64,000 bases of DNA from CAVYTF01 sp963771435 (GCA_963771435.1 CAVYTF010000017.1:43936-107935), one strand, 5' to 3'. Positions 8,664 through 18,498 are shown, counted from the first letter of the stretch. A program made the numbers and translations. The notes: a model not told the origin generated them from the letters alone.

Positions 8664-10001
8664 TTAGGCAGGCATAGCAACTCTTCCACCAACAATAGTC
8701 TTATTCAAATCCGTATTAATATTTGTTCCTTCATTTGCATCTATCAGTTGGTTAGCCCCTTCCATTTTTTCAACATTTCTTGCTACACTCAATACAATGC
8801 CAATAGCCGCACATGTAAATAAAAACGAGCTTCCTCCCATGCTTATAAGCGGCAACGTAACGCCTGTTACAGGAACGATATTTACATTTACCGCCATGTT
8901 TGCGATAGCTTGTATCACTAGCGTGAAACTTAGTCCCAGCGCCAGAAATGCACCGAAAGCATACGGACACCTTCTAAAAATTCTTATGCAGCGAAACAAA
9001 AACAATAGATAAATAAAAATGACAAACGCACCTCCAAGCAAACCATATTCTTCGATGATGATGGCATAAATAAAATCATTATAAGCCTGCGGCAAATAAT
9101 TTCGCTGCAAGCTATTTCCCGGGCCCCGGCCAAATAAAATGCCCCCATTGGCAATGGCAATTTTTGCCTGTTGCACTTGGTACGGAGCTTCTCTATCTTT
9201 TGCATACATAAAATCCTGTACACGGCTTACCCAGGTATTAAAACGGCCAAAAGAGCGAAGCGCAGCGGGTGCTTTGGTTTGGGCAATGTCGGTAGTTGTA
9301 TCAGGATGATAGGTAGAAACTGCTACACTTACAATAATTAAAATAGGAATAAGAGCTATAGCAATTACCAGTAAAATATGTTTAATGCTGACCCGCCCGA
9401 TAAATAAAAGCAATAGCGCTGTAGCTGCAGTGAGCAGCGCATTTGAGAGATTTGCAGGCATAATAAACACGCAGGTAATGAGCACCGGAACAATTAACGG
9501 CACAAACCCCTTTTTGAAATCTTTTATCACTTCCTGCTTGCGGCTGAGCTGGCGGGAGAGGTACATGAACAGCGCCAATTTTGCAAAGTCGCTTGTTTGA
9601 AAGGTCATGTTAATGACCGGCAGTTTTATCCACCTGCTTCCATCATTTATTTGAGCGCCAAAAAATAATGTGTAAAGCAATAAGGGAACAGCGATAATAA
9701 AAAGTATCAATGAAGCCCTAGAATACAAAGTATAATTAACACGGTGTAAAAAATAAATCAATAAAATACCAACAATGATAAACGATAATTGCTTGAACAA
9801 ATAAACGCTTGTATTGCCTTTATAGAGTTTATAAGCGAGTGAGCCTGTCGCACTGTAGACTACAAGCAACGACGTTAAAGCCAGCAGCACAACGATGCCC
9901 CAGATTATCTGGTCTCCTTTTGTGCGGCTAAGCAAATGCCCGCTGACCCTTTCTGCAGAAGGGATCTGAGAGAACAGCTTATCAGTAGTCGCCTTTATCA
10001 T
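8664..10001 (-). CDS. ftsW: SEDS peptidoglycan polymerase FtsW
   Basis: Septal lipid II polymerase of the SEDS family, partner of the FtsI transpeptidase. About ten hydrophobic spans are visible. Conserved features include RWIKLP after the third or fourth span, the periplasmic GRGPGNSLQRNYLPQAYNDFIYAIIIEEYGLLGG region (split here only by reading convenience into GRGPGNSLQRNY and IIEEYGLLGG), and VTGVTLPLISMGGSS near the end. Length is 445 residues. It overlaps murD by 4 bases and precedes murG, the canonical placement. Confidence 0.97.
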   Translation of the reverse strand: MIKATTDKLFSQIPSAERVSGHLLSRTKGDQIIWGIVVLLALTSLLVVYSATGSLAYKLYKGNTSVYLFKQLSFIIVGILLIYFLHRVNYTLYSRASLILFIIAVPLLLYTLFFGAQINDGSRWIKLPVINMTFQTSDFAKLALFMYLSRQLSRKQEVIKDFKKGFVPLIVPVLITCVFIMPANLSNALLTAATALLLLFIGRVSIKHILLVIAIALIPILIIVSVAVSTYHPDTTTDIAQTKAPAALRSFGRFNTWVSRVQDFMYAKDREAPYQVQQAKIAIANGGILFGRGPGNSLQRNYLPQAYNDFIYAIIIEEYGLLGGAFVIFIYLLFLFRCIRIFRRCPYAFGAFLALGLSFTLVIQAIANMAVNVNIVPVTGVTLPLISMGGSSFLFTCAAIGIVLSVARNVEKMEGANQLIDANEGTNINTDLNKTIVGGRVAMPA

Positions 10002-11341
10002 AGATCTATTACGGCTTGTTTAAATTGCATCCCGCGGTCTTCGTAATTCTTAAATAAGTCAAAACTTGCGCAGGCAGGGCTTAATAAAACAACATCTCCT
10101 TTCTTGGCAATATGAAATCCTTTGTTCACAGCATCTGCCGAGCTTTTTGTGTTGATAATCACCGGCACAAGTTTTTCAAATGCTTCGTGAATTTTTTTAT
10201 TATCTATTCCCATGCATATAATTGCTTTCACTTTTTCTTTCACCAATTCCTCGAGCAGCGTATAATCATTGCCTTTGTCAGTTCCTCCGAGAATAAGCAC
10301 AACAGGCTTCGTCATACTTTCAAGCGCAAACCAGGTGCTGTTTACATTAGTTGCTTTACTGTCGTTTATAAATTCAATGCCGCGTACGGTTGCCACATAT
10401 TCCATTCTGTGTTCCAGGCTTTCAAATAGCTCTATAGCTTCGCGGATTTTTTCTTTTCTTATTCTCAACGTTGCCGCTGCAATGCCTGCTGCCATTGTAT
10501 TGTATTGATTATGTTTTCCTTTTAAAGCAAAATCATAAATGCTCATGCTTATGCGCTCGTCATTTACTTTCAGCAGCATTTGATTTCCTTTTATGTAGGC
10601 TCCGTTTGATACTATTTCCTCTTTCATAGAGAATGGCATTAAGTTAGTTTTAATAGATATTGTTTTCAACTTATTTGTTATTACTTCATCATCCAGGCAG
10701 TAAATGAAATGATCACTGCCAGTTTGATTCTGAATAATTTTGAATTTACTGTTGATATAATTTTCAAATTTGTGATCGTACCTGTCTAAATGGTCTTCCG
10801 TAATGTTTAATAAAATAGCGATGTCCGGCCTGAACGTTTCAATATCATCCAATTGGAAAGAACTTATTTCTGCCACATATAATTCCTTGGGCGCTTTTGC
10901 AATTTGCCCCGCGAATGAATAACCAATATTGCCAACCAGCGCGCAGTCAAGCCCTCCTCTTTTGCACATTTGATAAAGCAAAGCCGTCGTCGTACTTTTT
11001 CCATTGCTGCCCGTGATCGCCGCAATTTTGCTGCTGCCTTTATATCGGTATGCCAGCTCTATTTCGCTGATAACCTTTATATTTTTTTCACGAACCATTT
11101 TCATTATTTCATTTTTCTCACCAATGCCCGGACTTTTTACAATTTCGCCTGCTGCCAAAATTTTTTCTGTCGTGTGACCGCCTTCTTCAAAATCAATATC
11201 ATTTTCAATAAGCTCCTGTTTGTATTTATCTTTTATTTTGCCCCCATCGCTCACAAAAACAGCATAACCCCTCTGCCTGCCCAACAATGCCGCGCCAACC
11301 CCACTTTCTCCCGCCCCAAGTATCACTAACCTGTTGTTCAT
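9998..11341 (-). CDS. murD: UDP-N-acetylmuramoylalanine--D-glutamate ligase
   Basis: Mur ligase that adds D-Glu to UDP-MurNAc-L-Ala. N-terminal GAGESGVGAA binds UDP; the ATP loop GSNGKSTT is at residues 111-118; NDSKATN and LILGGTDKG mark the central and C-terminal domains. Length is 447 residues. It overlaps ftsW by 4 bases. Upstream, 226 bases with a 21-bp-period repeat separate it from mraY, the longest gap inside the cluster, so a processing site or internal promoter there is possible. Confidence 0.98.
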   Translation of the reverse strand: MNNRLVILGAGESGVGAALLGRQRGYAVFVSDGGKIKDKYKQELIENDIDFEEGGHTTEKILAAGEIVKSPGIGEKNEIMKMVREKNIKVISEIELAYRYKGSSKIAAITGSNGKSTTTALLYQMCKRGGLDCALVGNIGYSFAGQIAKAPKELYVAEISSFQLDDIETFRPDIAILLNITEDHLDRYDHKFENYINSKFKIIQNQTGSDHFIYCLDDEVITNKLKTISIKTNLMPFSMKEEIVSNGAYIKGNQMLLKVNDERISMSIYDFALKGKHNQYNTMAAGIAAATLRIRKEKIREAIELFESLEHRMEYVATVRGIEFINDSKATNVNSTWFALESMTKPVVLILGGTDKGNDYTLLEELVKEKVKAIICMGIDNKKIHEAFEKLVPVIINTKSSADAVNKGFHIAKKGDVVLLSPACASFDLFKNYEDRGMQFKQAVIDL

Positions 11342-11411
11342 CTGTTTAATAACTTTTATATCCCATCCTTAATTTCATTCTGCCTTTTTCTTCTAAAAAC
11401 TGAATTCTAGG

Positions 11412-11528
11412 CTTAAAAAGGGGCCATTAAGACGTAAAAGCATGTTTAAGGGGTTCTCCGTTAGACCTAACAGACGCTTCGTTATGCTTAACGGGCTCTC
11501 CGTTAACCTTAACGGGCCGTCCGTTAAT
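11412..11528. repeat. 21-bp-period palindromic array between mraY and murD
   Basis: Four clear 21-bp units fill 11445-11528 and one degenerate unit lies at 11412-11432. The best unit (11487-11507) is an inverted repeat, TTAACGG and CCGTTAA around GCTCT, and the unit boundary forms another dyad (CCGTTAA-CC-TTAACGG). Transcribed in the operon it could fold into alternative hairpins. The sequence is unrelated to the other 21-bp arrays in the window although the period is the same. Confidence 0.75.
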
Positions 11529-11567
11529 CCCGATTTTTGTCTTTTTTTAGCCATACTCCAAAAATGT

Positions 11568-12881
11568 CTATCGTATTTTTAACGTTGCTATTGACACTAC
11601 TACGCAAATAATGGTCACTATCCAGAACCGCACTACTATTTTATTTTCATGAAAACCTTTCTTTTGAAAATGATGGTGCAGGGGGCTCATCAGAAAGATC
11701 CTTCGCCCGGCGCCATATTTTTTCTTTGTGTATTTGAAATAACTCACCTGCATAATAACGCTGAGATTTTCAACTAAAAAAACCCCGCAAAAGATGGGTA
11801 TTAATAATTCTTTTCTCACAATAATTGCCAGTGACGCAATAATACCGCCGATCGCCAAGCTTCCAGTATCACCCATAAAAACCTGCGCCGGGTAAGCGTT
11901 ATACCAAAGGAAGCCTACACAGGCCCCTACAAACGCTCCCATAAAAATAGATAGCTCGCCAAGGTCGGGGATGTACATCACATTTAAATAATCTGCGAAC
12001 TTATAGTTGCCGCTCACGTATACAAACACGCCTATACCTGCCCCTATGATAGCGCTTACGCCTGCAGCTAAACCATCCAGTCCATCGGTAAGGTTTGCAC
12101 CGTTTGAAACGGCAGTAATGATGAACGTAACAATGAGGATATAAATGATCCAGGTATATTTTTCTGCGCCGTCGCCTATCCAGCTGATCAGTTTGCTGTA
12201 ATTAAATTCATGATTTTTTACAAACGGTATAGTTGTGATAGGTGTTTTAACAATGGCAAACCTTTTATCTTCACCATTTATTCTGCGGGTCACTTCATTT
12301 AATTTTCTTTCCCCTTTCTGCACGCTCGTTTCATTGTTCTGCGGAATAATTTCTCTTTCTACAGTAACATTCGTGTTGAAATAAAGTGTTGCCCCAATAA
12401 TAATTCCAAGGCCAATTTGACCGATAATTTTTATTACCCCAGCCAATCCATCCTTATCTTTTTTCTGATAATTTTCGCCTTTCTGCTGTGCTGATTTTCG
12501 TGCTTTTATTTTGAAATAATCATCCAGGAAACCAATAACGCCAAGCCAAACAGTGCAAAGCAGCATCAACCGGATATACACTTTATTCAGATCAGCAAAC
12601 AATAAGGTGGGGATGAGAACGGATAATAAAATAATGATGCCGCCCATGGTAGGCGTACCCTTTTTTTGCTGTTCGCCTGCAAGCCCCAGGTCGCGTACGC
12701 TTTCACCTATCTGTTTTTTTCTTAAAAAATTAATGAGGCGTTTGCCATATACTGTTGCAATAAAAAGCGACAAAATAATGGCCATCGTGATTCGGAACGT
12801 GATGAACTGAAACAATCCCGATCCCGGAACGTTGAATGAATTTTTAAGCCATGTAAATAAATAATACAACATGTATTTCAT
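11568..12881 (-). CDS. mraY: Phospho-MurNAc-pentapeptide transferase
   Basis: Polytopic enzyme that makes lipid I from UDP-MurNAc-pentapeptide and undecaprenyl phosphate. Motifs seen: FLDDYFKI (Asp pair), NLTDGLDGLA, FMGDTGSLAIGG and the histidine segment SPLHHHFQKKG. About ten membrane spans. A ~45-residue insertion with a charged hydrophilic stretch follows the DDYFK region, as is usual in Bacteroidota. I chose the ATG at 12881 (MKYMLYYLF) because family members start there and it has an A-rich upstream; the frame extends to 12926 but the added residues look like translated intergenic DNA. murF, normally between murE and mraY, is absent here. Confidence 0.96.
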   Translation of the reverse strand: MKYMLYYLFTWLKNSFNVPGSGLFQFITFRITMAIILSLFIATVYGKRLINFLRKKQIGESVRDLGLAGEQQKKGTPTMGGIIILLSVLIPTLLFADLNKVYIRLMLLCTVWLGVIGFLDDYFKIKARKSAQQKGENYQKKDKDGLAGVIKIIGQIGLGIIIGATLYFNTNVTVEREIIPQNNETSVQKGERKLNEVTRRINGEDKRFAIVKTPITTIPFVKNHEFNYSKLISWIGDGAEKYTWIIYILIVTFIITAVSNGANLTDGLDGLAAGVSAIIGAGIGVFVYVSGNYKFADYLNVMYIPDLGELSIFMGAFVGACVGFLWYNAYPAQVFMGDTGSLAIGGIIASLAIIVRKELLIPIFCGVFLVENLSVIMQVSYFKYTKKKYGAGRRIFLMSPLHHHFQKKGFHENKIVVRFWIVTIICVVVSIATLKIR

Positions 12882-12950
12882 TTTTAGTTGATGTTCGAAA
12901 GTTAGTAGCTGGTGCTTTACAACCAACCATCAACGACCAACCATCAACAT

Positions 12951-14414
12951 CTATTTCTGCAACAGTTCAAACATTTCTTTTAAAGTTTCTTTATCATCAA
13001 AATGTTCATTCTTCCCGTTGATCACCTGGTATTTCTCATGCCCTTTACCCGCCAGTAAAATAATGTCCTCATTTTTGGCAAAGCTTACTGCCACCTTTAT
13101 TGCTTCCCTTCTGTCAACGATTGAAATTGATTTTCTTTTTGCTGCGCTGTTCAACCCCGCTTCCATGTCTTTTAATATTTCATTAGGATCCTCACTACGT
13201 GGGTTATCGCTTGTAAAAACCGCCCTGTCGCTCAGTTTGCAGGCGATCTCCGCCATCACAGGCCGTTTAGTTTTATCTCTGTCGCCACCGCAGCCAACAA
13301 CGGTTATTACCTGCTCGTTTCCTTTTCGGAGTTTTTTTATAGTCAGCAATACATTTTCCAAAGCGTCAGGTGTATGGGCATAGTCAACTATACCTATAAT
13401 ATTGTTCTTGCTTACGAAATGATCAAACCTTCCTTCTGCGCCGGTAAGCAAGCTTAATATGCGAAGCACCTCATCATTTTTTTCACCAAGGCAAATAGCT
13501 GCACCGTACACAGCCAGTAAATTATACGCATTGAATTCTCCTATCAAACGAAAATGAACTTCCTTATCATTCACTATCATCAGCAAACCGGTAAGTAGGT
13601 TTTCCAAGATCTTACCTTTGAAGTCAGCAACACTTTTTAAGCTATAGTAATATTTTTTTGCGAGCGTATTTTGCAGCATCACCCTTCCTCTTTTGTCATC
13701 CAGGTTTGAAATAGCGAACGCATTAGATAAAAGGCTATCAAAAAATGACTTCTTTACCCGTATATATTCATCAAAAGTTTTATGATAGTCCAAATGGTCA
13801 TGCGTGATATTGCTGAAAATAGCTCCCTCAAAATGCAGTGCAGTAATACGGTGTTGGTGAATAGCGTGGCTGCTGCATTCCATGAACACATGGCTGCAAC
13901 CTTCATCCACCATACGTTTCAGCAAAGCATTCAGGCTAATGGCATCGGGTGTTGTATGTGTCGCAGGAATAATTGTTTCCTCAATTTGATTTTGTACCGT
14001 GCTCAGCAGGCCGCATTTATAACCAAGCTGGGAAAACAATTTAAACAACAGTGTTGCAATAGTTGTCTTCCCGTTTGTTCCCGTAACGCCAACCAATTTC
14101 ATTTTCTCTGAAGGAGCATCATAAAAATTATGCGCTATATATGCAACTGCTTCATGCGTATTATTTACAACTGCATAAGTAATTTCGTTCTGCAAAACAG
14201 TAGGCATTGTTTCGCATACAATTGCTGTAGCGCCAAGTTCAATAGCCTTGTCGATAAATTGATGCCCGTCTGTCTTTTCCCCGCGAATAGCAATAAACAG
14301 TGCATTGGGCGAAATTTTCCTCGAATCGATCTGTATATCTTTCACATTAATATCCATGGAGCCATTTACAGATTGCAAACGCACCTTGTACAATATGTCC
14401 TGTAGTTTTTTCAC
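12951..14414 (-). CDS. murE: UDP-MurNAc-L-Ala-D-Glu--meso-diaminopimelate ligase
   Basis: Mur ligase adding the third stem-peptide residue. The ATP loop GTNGKTT lies near residues 112-118. The C-terminal motif DNPR (in TSDNPRSEDP) is the signature of meso-diaminopimelate-specific MurE, so the peptidoglycan is predicted to be the DAP type. Length is 487 residues. It starts five bases after the ftsI stop and precedes mraY. Confidence 0.97.
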   Translation of the reverse strand: MKKLQDILYKVRLQSVNGSMDINVKDIQIDSRKISPNALFIAIRGEKTDGHQFIDKAIELGATAIVCETMPTVLQNEITYAVVNNTHEAVAYIAHNFYDAPSEKMKLVGVTGTNGKTTIATLLFKLFSQLGYKCGLLSTVQNQIEETIIPATHTTPDAISLNALLKRMVDEGCSHVFMECSSHAIHQHRITALHFEGAIFSNITHDHLDYHKTFDEYIRVKKSFFDSLLSNAFAISNLDDKRGRVMLQNTLAKKYYYSLKSVADFKGKILENLLTGLLMIVNDKEVHFRLIGEFNAYNLLAVYGAAICLGEKNDEVLRILSLLTGAEGRFDHFVSKNNIIGIVDYAHTPDALENVLLTIKKLRKGNEQVITVVGCGGDRDKTKRPVMAEIACKLSDRAVFTSDNPRSEDPNEILKDMEAGLNSAAKRKSISIVDRREAIKVAVSFAKNEDIILLAGKGHEKYQVINGKNEHFDDKETLKEMFELLQK

Positions 14415-14419
14415 TGCGT

Positions 14420-16570
14420 TTAATTCAATTCAAGGTTAACCAATTGCCCCTTTGCTATAGCTTCTCCCGCTGCTATCGATTGCGCTGCTACTCTGCCAAT
14501 CCCTTTCACATTCACTTTCAACCCCATATTTTCACACAGGTAAATGGCATCCTTCAAACCCATGCCCGTCAACTGTGGCATTTGATTTGGCGAAACATGC
14601 AGGTTCCCTGCAACCGTGGTTGCATGTCCTTTATACAATTTCATCCATCCGTCCCCTGTTGTTGAATCAGTATAGGCAACCCCCAGTTGATGCAACAACT
14701 GTTTCATATCCTTTCCCATCCCTTTATAACTGTAAGCATTGCTGTCATTTTTTGCTATGGTCGAATAAACTGTTTCATGTTTATCCTGCTGCACATATAA
14801 ATTATATACCTGGTCGGCTATCTCTTTAAACACGGGCCCTGCCACTTCTGCACCGTAAAACTTTACAGCGCCAGCCTTATTTACGATCACCACCACACAA
14901 GTATATTGTGGGTCTTCAGCAGGAAAAAATCCCGCGAATGATGACTGGTAAATATGGTTTGCATAACCAAAACCTTTTTCTGCAACCAGCGCTGTGCCTG
15001 TCTTTCCCGCAACATGGTATTTGGAACCCTTGAACAATTTGAACCCTGTTCCGGAACTATCATTGCAAACACCGTAAAGGCATTCCTGCAGTTGTTTTAA
15101 TGTAGAAGTCCTGCAAATGGAGTCATGAAGTACAATAGGGTTTATTTGCTTTATTATTTCACCATCTTCTTTTTCACTCTCCACCAAATATGGCTTCATC
15201 ATTTTGCCGCCATTTGCCACCGCATTATAAACCATAGCAGTATGCAAAGGTGTTATCTCAATATTATAACCAAAACCCATCCAGGGCAGCGTGGTGGCGC
15301 TCCACAAACTGTTACCAGGTGCAAGTACAATTGGCTGCCGCTCGCCCGCGAGGTCAACACCCGTTGTAATATTGAGTCCAAGTTTATGAATATGATTGAT
15401 AAATTGAGATGGGTAGCTCGCGTAAGCATGATAGGCAATTTTTCCTAACCCTACGTTTGAGCTCATTTCAAAAGCTCTTTTAACTGTCACATCGGTTAAT
15501 CCGTTTTTCTCGACGTCATAAACAGTTCGTCCATTGATCTGCCAAACACCTCCTTGAAGATTCACCATATCAGTCAACGAAACTTTATTGTCTCTTAGCG
15601 CGCTCAACAACGTAACCAGTTTAAAAGTAGAGCCGGGCTCAGTTGGCATTAAAGCATAATTGAAGTTTTCCCAATAACTACCGTCACGTTCCACGCCTAG
15701 GTTAGCAATAGCTTTAATTTTTCCTGTTTTCACTTCCATCACGATTGCGCAACCATGTTGTGCCTGGTTACCAACCATCATTTTCATCAAAGCATTTTCT
15801 GTTATATCCTGTATATGCATGTCAAGCGTGGTGAAAATATCTTTCCCGTTTTCAGGATCGATACTAAAGTTGCTGTCATTAATAGGTACAGCCACCCCTC
15901 CTGCTATATATCTCACCAACCGCTTGCCGTTCGTGCCTTTCAGCGCAGTATCGTACGTCTGCTCCAACCCCACTTTTTGAAAATTATCTCTGTCAAGCCC
16001 TATCGTTCTGAAAGCAAGTAATTGGTAGGGGTTAAGGCGAATATTTTTTGTTTCAGCAATAAAGCCGCTTTTGTTTCTTCCCAAACGAACAAGCGGAAAT
16101 TGTTTCATGGTTTTATATTCTTCAAAACCTACCTTTTTCCTTAATAAAAAATACCTGTCCTGCGAAGCATATCCGTCCTCCAGTGCTTTCTTATATTCCC
16201 CCGAGGTCCTGTCCTTAAAAAGGCCAGCAAGGCAATAACTAAGCGAATCAACATTCTCCTTAAATAGTTTACCGCCATTTTCCGTTAACCCATCTGCCTG
16301 GAGATCTATATATATATCAAACTGGGGAATACTCCCGCTAAGCATATGCCCGTCATCACTATATATTGTGCCGCGGTCAGCATCCACTTCCTGTATCTTT
16401 TGATAAAGGCTGTCACTCATGCTCCGCCAATGTTTCCCCTGGATCTGCTGTATCACAAAGGCTTTATATAATATGAAAACACATATCATAACTATCGCTA
16501 TAAAACAGACATACACGCGCCATAAAATGTCCCGCTTCACTTCTGTTGATGATATAATATTCGTTTTCAA
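14420..16570 (-). CDS. ftsI: Penicillin-binding protein, division transpeptidase with PASTA domain
   Basis: Class B PBP that cross-links septal peptidoglycan. One N-terminal membrane span (about residues 15-38), a dimerisation domain, then the transpeptidase domain with STFK (catalytic Ser314), SSN (370-372) and GKTGTA. A single C-terminal PASTA domain (about 655-716, starting MPQLTGMGLKDA) is present, unlike E. coli FtsI but usual in this phylum. Length is 716 residues. It lies 20 bases after ftsL and 5 before murE. Position in the dcw cluster supports ftsI over other class B PBPs. Confidence 0.96.
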   Translation of the reverse strand: MKTNIISSTEVKRDILWRVYVCFIAIVMICVFILYKAFVIQQIQGKHWRSMSDSLYQKIQEVDADRGTIYSDDGHMLSGSIPQFDIYIDLQADGLTENGGKLFKENVDSLSYCLAGLFKDRTSGEYKKALEDGYASQDRYFLLRKKVGFEEYKTMKQFPLVRLGRNKSGFIAETKNIRLNPYQLLAFRTIGLDRDNFQKVGLEQTYDTALKGTNGKRLVRYIAGGVAVPINDSNFSIDPENGKDIFTTLDMHIQDITENALMKMMVGNQAQHGCAIVMEVKTGKIKAIANLGVERDGSYWENFNYALMPTEPGSTFKLVTLLSALRDNKVSLTDMVNLQGGVWQINGRTVYDVEKNGLTDVTVKRAFEMSSNVGLGKIAYHAYASYPSQFINHIHKLGLNITTGVDLAGERQPIVLAPGNSLWSATTLPWMGFGYNIEITPLHTAMVYNAVANGGKMMKPYLVESEKEDGEIIKQINPIVLHDSICRTSTLKQLQECLYGVCNDSSGTGFKLFKGSKYHVAGKTGTALVAEKGFGYANHIYQSSFAGFFPAEDPQYTCVVVIVNKAGAVKFYGAEVAGPVFKEIADQVYNLYVQQDKHETVYSTIAKNDSNAYSYKGMGKDMKQLLHQLGVAYTDSTTGDGWMKLYKGHATTVAGNLHVSPNQMPQLTGMGLKDAIYLCENMGLKVNVKGIGRVAAQSIAAGEAIAKGQLVNLELN

Positions 16571-16590
16571 AAGATTATTATTATCGTACT

Positions 16591-16947
16591 TTATTTTTTA
16601 TCTTCTTTTTCCAGCATGATGCGTATAGGCGGCTGCGAAGGCAATTGCAAACCCATTGGCTGCACAGCTTTCAATACTTCCTCCTCGCGGCTCTTAAATA
16701 TCACTTCGCTTTTCAGTGTCTTATATTCGTACTGCAATTCCTTTACATTCTTTCCAGTCGTATTAATATCCCGCAACATATTGTCCCCCTTGTGCCCGTT
16801 AGCTATATAGATCACCGCAAGTACAGATATGAATAAAAAAAAGGGGATGTTTTTTGTTATCCATTTATAGCTGAACAAACTGCTCCCAAAGCCTGTTAGC
16901 CTTGAACTTTTTGCTGTTTTATTATCACTATTTTGTTTTTCCCCCAT
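16591..16947 (-). CDS. ftsL: FtsL-like divisome protein
   Basis: Small bitopic protein of 118 residues. A basic cytoplasmic N-terminus (about 1-32), one membrane span (about 33-50, IPFFLFISVLAVIYIA) and a periplasmic coiled-coil-like stretch (ELQYEYKTLKSEVIFKSREEEV) match FtsL architecture. FtsL acts with FtsB and FtsQ to activate FtsW/FtsI. Sequence identity in this family is weak; position between rsmH and ftsI is the strongest argument. Confidence 0.88.
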   Translation of the reverse strand: MGEKQNSDNKTAKSSRLTGFGSSLFSYKWITKNIPFFLFISVLAVIYIANGHKGDNMLRDINTTGKNVKELQYEYKTLKSEVIFKSREEEVLKAVQPMGLQLPSQPPIRIMLEKEDKK

Positions 16948-16992
16948 CTGTATCGTTAACTAAATTTTGTCTTACATTTAATTTTCTCTATG

Positions 16993-17949
16993 TTATTCAA
17001 CCATGTTTTTTTGTGCAACTCTCAATTTTGCACTCCTGCTTCTTGGGTTCTTTTTTATTTCTTCTTCACTTGCAGTGATTGGCTTGCGTGTGATTATTTT
17101 TAACGGATTTATCTTTTTGTTTCTTTCAAAAGGTTTGTCAATTGTTTCCTCAAAGCTCCCTTCTCTAAAAAAGTTTTTTACAAGTCTGTCTTCAATAGAA
17201 TGAAAAGTAATTACAGCAACCCTTCCTCCTGCTTCCAAAACCTCTGGAACCTGTTCCAGCAATTCCTTAAGCGCTTCTGTCTCTTCGTTCACTTCCATCC
17301 GCAACGCCTGGAAAACCTGCGCAAAATACTTATGCGGGTTTCCTTTTACCATCGGCGATAAAAGGTTTTTGAACGACGATATCGTTTGCAATCCCGCATG
17401 AGGCCTGTTTTGAACTATATGCTTTGCAAGCGTTTTAGCATTCGTCACTTCGCCAAATTCCTCAAACACTTTTTGCAACTGCGGCTCGGTATAGTTCATC
17501 AAAACTTGCAGTGCCGTTTTTACCGCTCGCTGATCCATGCGCATATCAAGCGGTCCGTCAAACCTGGTAGAAAACCCACGTTCCCCCTCATCAAACTGGT
17601 GGCTGCTAACTCCCAGGTCTACTAATATGCCATTCACCTTAACAATTTTGTACAATCGTAAAAACCGTCCCAGGTGCCGAAAGTTTTGGGGGATAAAAAC
17701 CAACCGTTCGTCTTCAATAAGATTCTTTTCTGCATCCTCGTCCTGGTCAAAAGCAATTAATTTACCGCCCCCTCCCAAACGCTCCAATATTCCCCGGCTA
17801 TGCCCGCCACCACCATAAGTACAGTCAACATACACTCCGTCGGCTTTTATTTGCAGCCCATCAAGTGCTTCGTTATACAGAACGGGTATATGATAATCTG
17901 CAGGCAAATTCATTTGCTTTATAACTGGCTGAATAGCGTTTTTAGTCAT
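16993..17949 (-). CDS. rsmH: 16S rRNA (cytosine-1402-N4) methyltransferase
   Basis: SAM-dependent RNA methyltransferase (MraW) that modifies C1402 in the 16S decoding centre. HIPVLYNEAL opens the fold, YVDCTYGGGGHS is the SAM loop, LVDLGVSSHQFD and the FSTRFDGPLDMRMD segment are family hallmarks, and ITFHSIEDRLVKNFF lies in the C-terminal part. Length is 318 residues, about 12 of which precede the usual N-terminus. It lies 13 bases after mraZ. Confidence 0.97.
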   Translation of the reverse strand: MTKNAIQPVIKQMNLPADYHIPVLYNEALDGLQIKADGVYVDCTYGGGGHSRGILERLGGGGKLIAFDQDEDAEKNLIEDERLVFIPQNFRHLGRFLRLYKIVKVNGILVDLGVSSHQFDEGERGFSTRFDGPLDMRMDQRAVKTALQVLMNYTEPQLQKVFEEFGEVTNAKTLAKHIVQNRPHAGLQTISSFKNLLSPMVKGNPHKYFAQVFQALRMEVNEETEALKELLEQVPEVLEAGGRVAVITFHSIEDRLVKNFFREGSFEETIDKPFERNKKINPLKIITRKPITASEEEIKKNPRSRSAKLRVAQKNMVE

Positions 17950-17962
17950 ACAATTCAGTCAG

Positions 17963-18418
17963 TCAAATGTTCAAATTAATGTTCGCCATCACCTCCTGCG
18001 CATTTCTGCTGAACGTGTCCTCCTGTGCAAATTCAAAGAGCTGTTTATACCTGGCGGCATCCCAGATTTCTATTTTGTTAAGTGCCGTGGTCAGAACAAT
18101 TTCCTTTTGCAAACCGGCAAAGTCTTTAAGAATAGGTGGCAGCAGCAACCTCCCCGCAGTGTCTAATTCCACCTCTGTCGCCCCCCGCAAAAACTCCCGC
18201 CTGAAATCCCTTATTTTTTTATCAAAGTCATTTAAAGCACAGATCTGTTCAAACATGGGCTTCCATATCTTTTCAGGATACAGGGTCAGGCATTTCTCAA
18301 ATCCACGCGTTATCACAAAGCGCGTTTCCCCTTCCGCCAATTGTTTCCTAAACCCCGTCGGAAGAAGAAAACGCCCCTTAGCGTCCAGTGTAGATTCATA
18401 TTCACCTAAAAAACCCAT
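17963..18418 (-). CDS. mraZ: Transcriptional regulator MraZ
   Basis: DNA-binding protein of 151 residues with two SpoVT/AbrB-like halves, each with the conserved DxxGR core: DAKGRFLLP near the N-terminus and DTAGRLLLP in the second half. MraZ forms ring oligomers and controls the dcw promoter by binding direct repeats upstream of its own gene. It is the first gene of the cluster. Upstream, 18457-18473 holds two spaced AAAGTGK repeats matching described MraZ boxes, so autoregulation is likely. Confidence 0.97.
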   Translation of the reverse strand: MGFLGEYESTLDAKGRFLLPTGFRKQLAEGETRFVITRGFEKCLTLYPEKIWKPMFEQICALNDFDKKIRDFRREFLRGATEVELDTAGRLLLPPILKDFAGLQKEIVLTTALNKIEIWDAARYKQLFEFAQEDTFSRNAQEVMANINLNI

Positions 18419-18456
18419 CTTTTATTAATTATTAAAACATTTAATGACACAAAATA

Positions 18457-18473
18457 ACACTTTTTACCACTTT
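18457..18473 (-). promoter_or_regulatory. Paired MraZ boxes upstream of mraZ
   Basis: On the minus strand AAAGTGG, a 3-base spacer TAA, then AAAGTGT. This matches the AAAGTG(T/G) repeats with 3-base spacers described for MraZ of mollicutes. The pair ends about 38 bases before the mraZ start. A weaker GTGTGGAA occurs further upstream (18502-18509). It is the expected place for MraZ control of the dcw transcript. Confidence 0.65.
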
Positions 18474-18498
18474 AAATAAAAAATATTTATTATCTTAT

